A stretch of 64,000 nucleotides of DNA from Epiperipatus broadwayi (Eukaryota; Onychophora; Udeonychophora; Euonychophora; Peripatidae): assembly GCA_028023455.1 (NCBI GenBank), contig JAQFVV010012510.1, positions 3,577,420 to 3,641,419 of the forward strand, in the 5' to 3' direction. The notes under the pieces are model-generated. The model was not told the DNA's origin, did no database searches, and saw nothing but the letters and a program-made list of their open reading frames with translations. Shown piece by piece: positions 28,001 to 40,000 of this stretch; the first letter of the stretch is position 1, and every line of letters begins with the position of its first letter. A program made the translations under genes and the position numbers.

Positions 28001-31000
28001 TATTCATCTTTTCAACATGTGTGTGATCAGGTGGGTGAGCAATATGAGATGGCACTGAGAGTAGTGGGTCATGTGAAAGTATGAGTTTGAATCCCGCATA
28101 TATTACATATATATATAAAAAAATGCAGGTTTAAGCCTGTACAATATATTATTGTATTTATATAAAATATTACAGTAAAATAAAGGATAGATTTAGTGAC
28201 ATTTGTTAATAAGACATATAATTTATTTACTGTAATGGGTATTGTTTTTTTAATTGTAATTTTAAAAAAATGTATAATATTTCTACAATAAATAAAAAAT
28301 GTTGAGTAAATCTTATACTATTGTCAAACTAATAAAGTTTGGTAGTCATGAAAATGAAGATCACCTTTATAATTCTGTCTGGAGTAAAAAGAGATCCATA
28401 ATATTATAAATTTTTAAAATATTTTATTTCTACTTTACACAGATGTTTTATTTTTATAGTACACATTTATTTTATCTATATATTTGTTTTAATAAGATGT
28501 ATTCAGTTTTAATTAATTCACTGTCCATTTCATGAGGTAATTTATGGGTATATAATTTCTCATTCTTCCATTTTATCATTCTTTTAGAAAGTAATGGATC
28601 AAACTTTGAGCCCTACTAGCACAGACAATGTCTGGTGGAGAGCTTTTGCAAATGTGTTTGAGAAAAGGTAATTTTTTTTTATTATTTAATCAAATGGATC
28701 TGTTGTTTTATATGATTATTTTTGCACCACTAAACATCACATGATCCACCATTTTTTTTATGCTTACACAGAGGCAAAACCCTCCATACAGTAGTGCCAC
28801 TCATCCATTGATTACTGCATCCATTGATTACTCTAGCTTACACTGAGTGGTGCTACTGTATGTAGAGTTTTGCCTGTGTGTGATTATTTTTGCAATTGTA
28901 AAATGTTTGTTTTATATTTATGTGTGTGTTTATGTATATAATATTGATATTTTGCCTAATAACATCATAGCTATATTTATCTAAAAAAATACAAAGTCAA
29001 ATTTTGTTAAAATTATCAATATTTATATATAAATAAAATATTCTTAAATAGTCCACTGTAATGGCAAAGATCTCACCAATAATTCTTCACAGATATTCTT
29101 TTCTTAAACAGAGAAAAAAATCTTCATTTTGAAAATTAGCTCCGCTGATTATTGATAAAAATTTGTGACTATTCTTTTTCAACAGCTAAGAATAGTTTAA
29201 TACCTATTTACTGATTGATTAGACTGCTATCTATATTGGCTTAAAACCATACTTAAACAAAAAGAAAAAAACATTAATTCACTTAGAAATTTTCAACTAG
29301 CACAAGTCCTTTATTTATATATCATGAGTTATGATTATGCTATTTTTCTAAATTCATAAACTGTTAAGATCATTTTAATTATAGTTTTAAATATTAATAT
29401 TTTTAGTTCTCAATTTATGTATATAAATAGTATGTGGGTGTGTGTATTCACATTGTGTGAATCTACATGTATATTATTGTCTATCAAAAAAGGTGACTTA
29501 ATATATTTCCAATAAACATCTTAATTGTCATTATCTTGTGTGTTCCATTATTAGAGTAGCCTTCATTTTGACAGTTTCTATAATTGCTTAATAAACTAAT
29601 GATCAGCTTTTCAAGCTAATGCACATGCGCTTTATGAATCTTAATAATAAATGAATACTCTCACCTCCAACACAAGATAAAGTGTTTGTGAAAGAATAGA
29701 ATGAATCCACCTATTCTTTCAACCCAAACGCTTAAGTATGGGCAAATCTTAAGTACTGGAAATGAGAGCATGAAGGTATTAACCAATCACTTTAAATTAC
29801 TTTTACTATGTCTGAATGAATGACGCCTGTGAAATTTACTAGAATTTAAGAAAATAATCACTTTTAAATCTTAATACTGTTGATATTTTAACAAATATTT
29901 ATAACGTGATCATACTTATGCATTGACTATGCAGTTATGTGAGAGAACTTAAAAGTTAAATTTAGCAGAAAAGTTTAAATTTAATGACATGGGTTATGAA
30001 AAATATGACCTGATTGCAACAATTTTTTCATTGTTTGCCCTTTTTTTTTTAATGTTTGACTTATTTCAAATAGTAATTGTTAATATTTTAATTTATAAAA
30101 TGTAAGAATTATTTATTGTAAATAATGTGTGCTTATATGTATTTGAATTATGTGTACTACCATTGGTCTGATTCATTTGTTATAAGAAAAAACTTATTTT
30201 ATGTTATTTTCTATAGGATATGCTATTTCATCTGTGTTCCAAATCAGTATTGTTTCTGCTCTTTTTGAAATCATTGTTTTTGTTTTAATATTTCCAGTTT
30301 TTCATTCCTAAAATTACTTTTATAATATTTTTATTTAGAAAAAGAAAGGCTTTAACCTTTTTCTCACTCGCCTTAAACGTTTGTATAATAGCCAAACGAT
30401 GTAGTTTTTGACTATTGCTTATAACACTCTATTCATATACATGTTAATGCAACAAATTTTCTTAAAAACTTCTTTATTTTCTTACAGTTTCGACTGTGCA
30501 GCAGTCTTCATCAGAGCTCTATCTTGACTATATATGAACCTTTCAAACCTCAGCATGAGATAAGGACTTTATAAAGATAAGAGCGGCCATCTTATCTTTA
30601 ACCTAAATTTTTATTTATATAGGCCAGAGCATCTTGATTTGTGAGTGTGAAGATATTACTTTTGTCACATTTAAATCCATTATTTCCTTTTACAAATTAA
30701 CTTACGTGAAATTTTGCAATTTACAATAAGTTAATATTAAGATCTTTTTAATAGAAATATAGAAACTAATGTAATGTTCTGATTATTTATTTATGCTCTG
30801 AAATCAAGATGCTTCAGATTGACCTATATAAATATGAATTTAGATTAAAAATAAAACAACTGCTTTTATCTTTATATAGACCCTATTTTGTGTTGAGGTT
30901 TGAGAGGTCCCTATATAGTCAAAAACTACATTGTTTGGCTATTATACAAATGTTTAAGGCACGTGTAAAAAAGGTTAAAGCCTTTCTCTTTCTAATTACA

Positions 31001-34000
31001 GACTTCCTGTGCATTTGATAAATAATCAGAAAGTTACAATATTTTTATTTCTAAGTATCTTATTAATTTTTTTCTTTCAGACTACTTTTTATAAATTTAG
31101 CCATTCAAAATTTTATTATTCTAAGTTAATGTTTTTATTTTATTAAATGTTTTTATATTAACTTACTCTGTCTGTGTATTTTTTTGTCTACATATTCATA
31201 TTTTTGAATTTTGGTCGAGCTGAAATTTTGTTTTAGTTTTAACCATTTTTTGTTTTTAATGGAAAAAGTTTGATAAGATAAAAGATTTAATAAATAAAAA
31301 ATTAATTTTGTTTAGAAATTTCCACATCACATCTATGTTGTTGTCTTAATCAGTCTTTTTTTACATGGCTTGATAATAATTAGCCTGAGAATAGTTTGTC
31401 AAATATATTTTACTGATAATATAAAAGTTTTATAACCTTAACTTAAATTTAGAGGATAAAATAGTAGTATATCAAAGGAATTAAATTAAATACATTTTTT
31501 TTAATTTTAAATAAAAGTTCTTTTTGTTCAGGAGTTTCCGCATTACCTCTCATTGTTGTCTTAATCATTTTTTTTTTCACATCTTATTATTAAATCATAA
31601 TTTTTGTCAGATTTTTTTTAGTTTGTAACTAAAAAATAAAATAATATGTAAAAAAAATTTTTTTAAAATAGTACTTTTATGTAAACAGTACTAGGTGACT
31701 AAAAAATAAAAAAATAAATTAATCTTACCAAAAATTAGAGAAAAACTGAATCTCGGTTAATTTGCCATTTTTGGAAAATATCAGAGATCTTAATAATCTA
31801 GAATTGTTATAAAACAATATTACAGGAATGTTATCATTTTATAAAAGCATTTGAAGCCTTTTTGATTTATATGATTTATTTGAACCTCAAATGTCTTTTT
31901 GAAATGACAATATTCCTGCAATTTCCAGTTGTTTTATAACAAGTCTAGATTCTTAACATCTCTGATAAATTAATCAAGATTGTTTTTTCTACTTTTTAGT
32001 CAGATTACTGTGTTATTTTTCTACTTTTTAGTTGGCTAGCATTGTTTATATAAAAGCATTATTTTAAAAAAAATTTTTTTACATATTATTTTATTATAGG
32101 CTCATATAAACAAAACCCTTTTTTTATTTTATTTCAGTAATTGGTTCATTTGTACCAAAAACAACTTTAAATAAAGATAGTTTATATGTGCAATATAAAG
32201 TGAACTGCTTTTAAATACAGTGATATTCAAATTTTTTTTATGATGTTATTAAATCATTAAAGGGAATAAATAAATCCCAGGGGTTGTTAATTTACTCGAT
32301 TCTATTCTGCTACATCTGTTGAGCATTAATGTATTACGTATAAACGTTCATAGTTTTTTTGTGAAGGGATTTAGTTTTCTTTAAGAGGCTCCATTAGTGC
32401 AGAGCACAATACCATTTTTTTTATAATTATTGACGTAAGTAGTTAATAATTTATAGTTAATACTTATCTGAGAGTTAATACAGCCAATCTGTCTGAAAAA
32501 TTTTTGACATGACTATATTTTTTATTGTTTATTAACTATAAATATTTTGACGTGGTTTTTTTATTCTTATTATTTTATTACATAGTAAGTAGTACCAATT
32601 TTAAATTACTTTTTTGTTGTTGTTTTGGTTGAAATTTTGATGAATTCTTAATGTTCATTTAATCTTTTTTTTTAAATTCCTTTTTTGATGATTAGCCTTA
32701 CTTTATTCAAAAGAGTTTTTTAAATGTATATGTGAAAGTTATAAGTTAATCACAAAGCTAATCATATAAGTAAGTTTTTCTTTCTTTTATTTACTGATTG
32801 CTAAATTTTCACCCCAATAAATACAATTCTATGTTCTGGAGTATCAGCATTAAAAACAGTGAACAATTGTTTGTTAGTTTTTGGCTGCTATAAAGAAGAA
32901 AAACATGTTACTTTGTATGTGAGATGATTAATTGTATATAAGTATGATTCTCTTTTGTATATTTATTGTAATATTTGCTGAAAGGCACTTAATCTGGTTT
33001 GGATCTTCAATTAAGACTTTGTGGTTGATATAGATGATCTTTAAACCACCAAATATCACATGATCACTGTTTCCTATGCTTGCTCATAACTGTTATTAAA
33101 ACAGGCAAAACTCTCCATACAGTAGCACAATTTAATGCAAGCCAGAGTAATCAATGGATGCCAAAAGGCTTGTGCATAAAATCCCTATCTAGTGCCTACT
33201 CATCCAATATCCCCAGACTAGTATCTAGCTTGTGGCTTTCATCAGTGAGGAGTCTTGGATCTGAGAGCATCGCACCTAGATCTTAGTATCTAACGCAACC
33301 CTCTGGCAGCCGCTTTTTATCTTTAAACTACAAAACTATAAGAATAAAATTGAAAACATAATAATATTTTCAATCCAAGCTCACCAAAATGTATGGGTAC
33401 TGAACTGAGTTCAGACGTATATGACTATATAAACTAATGAGCTTGGATTGAAAATATTATTGTGTTTTCAAATTTTATTTCTATAGTTTTGTAGTTAAGT
33501 AGAGATAAAAGGTTGCTGCTGGAGGATTGCTTTAGATCCTAAGATCTAGGTGCAGTGCTCTCAGATCCAAGGCTCCTCACTGACGAAAGCCACAAGCTAG
33601 AAACTAGTCTGGGAATATTGGATGAGTTCGCACTAGTTAGGGATTTTATGCACAAGTCTTCTGGCATCCATTGATTACTCTGTCTTGCACTGAATGGCAC
33701 TACTGTATGGAGAGTTTTGCCTGTTTTAATAGATGATCTTTCCTAATTTCTATCCATCTCACTCACAAAGACGTGTGTATATAAATAAATAAAAACAAAA
33801 TTATTATGGAAAAATAATCTATGAGGCTAATAATATAATGTCTAGCATAATCTACTACTACCTTCATCTGTGAAAGTTTTTTAAAATAAAGACTATGTAT
33901 ATATGTCTTTGTAGAAGGAGTTTATGGTCACTTATTTATGATTATAATAAATGCTATTAACTACTAAATTGTATGTTTTCTATTCATTTTGTAGTGTGTG

Positions 34001-37000
34001 CATGCACTATATCCTGCTTTTTGTCTTCTATTTTTTTGCATTTGTATTCTTTATGAAAAACACTTAAATTTTGCACAAAAAATAGTTTATTAAAACTAAT
34101 CCTCTTATTTTAAAAGAAAATTTAGAATCATTTTTGTTAAAGAATACTTTCCCTGATAACATGCGAGACATTAAGCTAATAATTTCTTGGACAAGTGATT
34201 AATCTGAATTTAAATACTGTACAACTTAATAAAGATTGGCATTATTATAATTACAGAAATAATGTTTATTAATTTTTCCTTTGTTGTATATGTAATTATT
34301 TTGAATATGTTGTGGGCTTTTTTCTTTCCTTCATTTTATTTAGGTGAGTACACATTTGATGATGAGCTATGACTATGGTACTCATTACTGAAATTCACTG
34401 CTAATTAAAATAAAGGGAGGAAAGAAAAAAACCTGCTTCATAAAGTATGTGCACATACCTATACAAAAGAATTAAAAGTAATGATTGTACGTGCAATGGT
34501 ATATATTAAATGAAAGAAAGCAGACCAACTTCCATGGATTGTGTGATGTTTTGTAAAAATATTTACATTGACATTTGTATAAGTTTGTGCACTCCAGAAA
34601 AAGTAGAAATATATTTTAGATCGTTTATGGATAAGTGTTAGATTTAATTAATGATTAAATTTACGTTAATTTCGATAAGAATATTGCGATCGATAAATTC
34701 CAAGAAATATTTGCTGATTACAAATATTTCTTGATAAGAGACTAATTAATTAATGGATTAGACTTTATAAATTACCTTATATGAAAATGAATTCCTAAGA
34801 CACCAATTAATTATTTACAGACCTAAAACATTACCATATATGGAAATAAATTCCTAAGAAAGTAATTAATTGTGTGTGTAATTAAAAGCTAAGATGAATT
34901 CCATAGTATGATAACAAACTATAAATAGAGTCAGCAACAAAGTATGTTGATTCATTCTCCCAGTGCTATTTTCCAGAGAGAGAGTGTGACAATAGTTTCA
35001 GTGAGTGTGCAGCACTCTACAGTGAAAATGTGTTCACGAGCAGCAAAACAGGTCCAAAGAGTTGGGGAAACCGAAGCTGAAGGAAACCATCTAGAGAATA
35101 GCCAGTTGTGAAGAGTTCATTTTCCAGCTGATTTCCAGTGAGTTTACCAAGTGGACAGTTGCAGAGAGAGGGAAGTGACTGCAGGTAAAAGAAGTGCTCT
35201 ATGATGAAGCCTGATGTGAACTGGACCAGGCCCAAAGTGTTTGGGAAACTGAGGGCAGTGGTAACCGTCTTGAAAGCAGCCAGTCTTAAAGTGCATCAGG
35301 GGGAAATGAACCAAATAGAACTATATATATATATATAGATTGTGTTATGTGTGTCATACCTCATCATGGGAAGTTAAACAAAGTGAACTATACATGTGTA
35401 TAGTGTGTTGCAATATCTCATCGGGGAAAGTTAAATAAAGGGAACTATATATATATATTGTGTTGCGTATGTAGCAGACTGTTCGCTATTTTTATTATTT
35501 TGTTTGTTAGTATTTGGAATGCTTGCATTTCGAATACACAGTAGATTGCAAAAATATAAATGTGTACATTTACATTTCTGTCAGAAAATTCTAGAATAAA
35601 ATGATACACCCCATAAATATTCTAATAAACATAACACTAAAATATATATATAAATGAAAGAAAACAAAATAATGACGATGAAATATGGACTTATGTTTGC
35701 ATAGCCCATGGAAGTTGCTCTGCTTTTTTTCGTTTTTATATACTTTAGTGCTGTGCTTTTAAAATATTTAATGTATTTTATAATTAGTTCTTGTCCTGAT
35801 GATTTTAATGAATTATAAATATTAAACTATTCATTTCTTGTATTGTTTTATGTTTGACATATTTTATTAATGTGTTTTATATTATATATATATATATATG
35901 CACCCTTGATGAACATTAAATTTGATTCATTGCTAGTTATAATTATTTTTAATATACATGATATATAATATTTATATGAATACTTGATCATTTTTATCTT
36001 TTTTTATATATATATATTTAAAGTATTACGATGAATCTTTTATTTATGTAAATTTTTACAGTTAACAGTATTTTTACATTTATAATATTTAAAATACAAT
36101 AAAAGGTATTAGCTTTTGATTGTGATTTTGATTTACAATTAGAATGTAAACAACATTATTTAAAAGTGGCTTTTACATATGGGTCTATAAAAGATTATGA
36201 TCTAAAAATACAACTGAAGAAGCTGATATTTTTTATTCTATATGCGTGTGTTGCGTAACAAATTATTTCAGATTGAAGAACAATGATAACATAAAATTAT
36301 TTTTTAAATATTTGTAGAAATGTGAAGATAACACTTGATGTATTTTCTGCAAGTACAGATATGTATTATATTAGGCCAGTAAGTATTTCTAGATGAGACA
36401 GAGCAACTTTGTACATTTTAATGAAACGAGAAGATAATGCAACTTTGTCTTTAAAATTTAATAGTTTGTTTTACTTCTTTTTTTTTTCAATAATTTTCAT
36501 GAAATTATATTTCCCGTCATGTTTCAAAGAAAAAAAATTACCTGTTTTATCATCTTAATCATCCAAATTACAATGACCTGTAATGATATTTCTCCAAAAT
36601 GATTTATTATATGACCGGTTTTTCAGATTCTTCAATATCACGTTACTTAATGTCATATATTTTCCTTTTCTTTTCTCATCTTCAATCTTTCTAAGCCTTA
36701 TACACTTTTTAAACAATTGCATCAAGTCTTACATTATGTGACCAAAATGAGACAATTTCCAAACGCTCAGTTGTCAAGTGAGAGCGTCGCTTGTTTATTT
36801 ATTTTTTGCTGTCTTTGATATTTTCTAAATTTTTTGCCAAGACATAGTTTGTGAGAATTTGAGTTTTATATAATATATAAGATAAATAATTATCTTAGTA
36901 TATTGTAATGCAATATAACGTTATAGGAAGAATACTCTTAGTTCTGCTCTCTGGATGAAGTTATGGCAGGTTCTTTATATTTTCATGAATACCAAACTTT

Positions 37001-40000
37001 ATTATTTTAGCATTAATTTACTTACATACCATTTTTTATATAATTATGAATGCCCACACAGTACAAACATATTAAAAATAAATAAAGCACTACAAGAAAT
37101 AAATTAAAAATTTACATTTTAAAAATAAAATTGAATAAAAAACACATTAAACAACAATTGTAAATTATTGCATATTGTTTTTTATTTTACTCTTTTATCA
37201 GTTTTATTTTCTTTGGTTCTCGTAGAATAGCTGCTAAATCCCACTCGATGGCGCACTTTTCACGCTAAAATTATAAAATATGATCATTCACGGGCCGTTA
37301 ATTATAATCATTTTGATGTGTTTTTTGTAATGCGAAAATAAAAACAAAATGTATTTGCTGCGTAAAACATACATGCTGTACTGCGACGCGACATAGTGGC
37401 CTGCAATCTGTAGCACAACAAAAAAGTTGTATTATAGAAAATGCAGGTTCGAAGATGTCGGCCGCGGAAACGGCATTCTTATGTGTTTTAGCGTGAAAAC
37501 AGCGCCATCCAGTGGGATATATCTGCTCATTGACGACAACCTTTTCTTTTTAGTAAAAAAAAAAATTCAAGTACTCTCATGCTATATTATATACCAAAAT
37601 GAATCAGAGAGAGAATTAGGAAGGAATTTATCTCCAAACAAAATATGCAAATTTTAAAATAGATTTTAGATAGAGAAAGAGATGGGGGAAATTACTTATA
37701 ATTTGTGCACGAGTTAAAATATATATATACTGTAGAATGTTTATTTATACAATATATGTTAAAATTAATACAAATATTAAATATAATATTTAAGTTTCCA
37801 GAGCATACTGGTACTGTAAAAACAAAGAGTTTATATAATAGAGGGAAGGAATGGGATGAATGAAGGGTAAGTTTGAAAAGCATACTAGTAGTTTATTCTT
37901 AACCCAGCAAAGTCATTTATTTACCCAGGAAGATTCATAAATCAAGAATATTATATTAACAATAGTGTTGGCATGATTCTATGAATTTACATAATCCGAG
38001 ATGTAAAATGTCTTTGTAAAAATATTTGATTCACAGTATCTGCCACACTGCTAGTTATTACTGATCCAAGGGGTCAAATAAGTAGACAAATTGAAATTTA
38101 ATGAGTATTTACATCATTGAACTTTTTGATGCTTTTTTTTGTTGTTGTTGTTGGTTTATAATAATACCAAAAGTAATTCTTGTCTGTTTTAAGAGTTCTC
38201 TGTAAGACAGATTCAACATTTAAAGCTAATACAAGCAAGCAAAGTTCATCTCGTATATTCTTAATATAGTTCATGCCTTCTTATATTTTGAGCTATATAA
38301 TAAACCTTAATATGCTAAAAATCAGATCTTTTTAGTTAAAAATCTAATTACTGTATCTTAATGTTATGCTCTATTGACTTTAAAATATTTTATTTTCAAC
38401 AATGATTTTCATTTTGAAAAGAAATGAATAATTATCAATGATTACATCAACATATATTATACAGAGGCTAAACTCTCCATATAGTAGTGCCACTCAATGC
38501 AAGCCAGAGTAATAATGGATGCAAGAAGGTTTGTGCATAAAATCCCTATCTAGTCCCTACTCATCGAATATCCCCAGACTAGTTTCTAGCTTGTGGCTTT
38601 CATCAGTGAGGAACCTTGCATTTGAGAGCACTGCACCTTGATCTTAAGATCTAATGCAACCCTCCAGCAGCCACCTTTTACCTGTGCTACTGTATGGTTT
38701 TAGTCTCTGTAAACAGCTTGTATAAGCATAAAGAATGGTAATCGTGTGATGTTTAGTGGTTTAATACCAATCCTTCCCAATAGGATTATGGTGATTGTGG
38801 CTATTAAAGAACCAAAGGTAGCAAAAATTATGGATGCTGAACTGAGTTCAGAATCTATATGACTTCAAGCTAATGATCTTGAATTGAAAACATAAAAAAA
38901 ACATTATTATGTTTTCATTTTGGACTCAAAACTTTTTAGTTACCTAATAAAGTAAAAAGTGGCTTCTGGGTGGTTGCATTAGATCCTAAGATCTAGGTGC
39001 AGTGAAGACTTTTCAATGATGAAAGCCACAAGGTAGAAACTAGTCTGGGGATATTGGATGAGTAGGCACAAGATAGGAATTTTATGCACAAACCTTCTTG
39101 CATCCATTGATTAGTCTAGCTTGCACTGAATGGCATTACTGTTCATTGATTTAACATATATTATATGTACAGTATATTGTATTAGTAAAGAGTAAAACCC
39201 ATTGCTTAAACCAAAACTTTTTCACTATTTTTTAAAGAGTCATGGATCAGTTTGAAGGGGGGGGGGTATTAAAGGGTTTTTTAAATCTTGTAACTAAAAG
39301 TAAATAAATACCTGTTTATTAACCAATAACTGGATGACCAATTGGATTATCTATAGGCTGACTATCTGCAAAAATTCTAAACTCACTTGTAAATGCTTGC
39401 CTATCAGAAAAAAAAAAATCACCCAGTTCTACTCAGATTTGAAACTTAGATTGCGGGCATAACAGATGAAATTCTAATCACCACACTCTATGAATCTATC
39501 TATCTATATATAGCTACCTATAGATATATAAAGAATTATAATATTTTGTTGTTTTAAATATTTAAAAAATTTCTATATTGTATTTTTTTTTTTTTGTTAT
39601 AAATAAAGCACAAGTTAAAAAAATTGAAAATTTAAAATCAATTTTAACAAATATATGCAATCATGAAAAAAATGAGATTACCATTTTAAAATAATGTTGG
39701 TGCTACATAGCAAAATAAAACTTTTTTACATCATTGTTTTTCTTTTATTTGGGGGAAAAAATTATTATTAAATTTTGAAATACAGAACTATCCTATTTTG
39801 AAATAATGATATTATTCATATTTTTATTGTTATTAAGATGGAATCAAAGTTACTAAGAACTTTATAATATGCGTATAAAATGCGATAGTAGGGACCTCTA
39901 CAGGTGTTTTAACCACAAGCTTACGCTATGGAAGAAAAGAGGGGAACCCTTCTTTACTTCAACCTACTTTCTATTTAAATAGGTGAAGCTGAAGCGGTTA

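Larger units (their letters stand above)
27539..28150. mobile_element. Family B hammerhead foldback (13-bp TSD)
   Basis: ATTGTATTTATAT occurs at 27526-27538 and 28151-28163. The arms run GTGCGGGTTCGAACTCAGAC to TGAGTTTGAATCCCGCATA and are closely similar. Opposed hammerheads lie at 27631-27700 (-) and 27943-28005 (+), 0.4-1 kb upstream of ACY1 exon c. Confidence 0.85.
30337..31037. mobile_element. Foldback family S, older copy (13-bp TSD)
   Basis: AATATTTTTATTT at 30324-30336 and 31038-31050. Arms pair over most of their length (TTTTTGACTAT...; CTTTAACCTAAATTTTTATT...TATATAGGCC and complements). Aligned to 39867-40566, the same blocks occur in order: GAGGTCCCTA, AACCTA, TATAGG, GTGAAG, the central hairpin, and an AGGTTAAAGCCT tail. 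The left half carries a separate 108-nt insertion at 30416-30523. Confidence 0.8.
33043..33728. mobile_element. Family A inverted dimer with two opposed hammerheads (13-bp TSD)
   Basis: ATAGATGATCTTT at 33030-33042 and 33729-33741. The first half is the reverse complement of a unit and the second half a direct unit, meeting near 33387 (CAAGCTCA|CCAAAATG). Both halves carry a ribozyme: 33202-33260 (-) and 33565-33623 (+). Their breakpoints differ along the unit. Confidence 0.9.
38462..39152. mobile_element. Family A inverted dimer showing a wrapped unit (13-bp TSD)
   Basis: AACATATATTATA at 38449-38461 and 39153-39165. The left half is inverted and ends near 38682. The right half starts at TGCTACTGTATGG (near 38686), runs once round the unit through the ribozyme and stops at GGCATTACTG (near 39141). 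It covers one unit of about 449 nt opened at an arbitrary point. Ribozymes are at 38563-38621 (-) and about 39006-39059 (+, degenerate). Confidence 0.88.

Noticed and set aside
19557-39152. Family A as a DNA-transposon MITE (inverted ends)
   Set aside because: Inverted ends alone suggested a MITE, but the target duplications (10-14 bp, variable), ribozyme content, and halves that are circular permutations with different breakpoints fit retro-insertion better.
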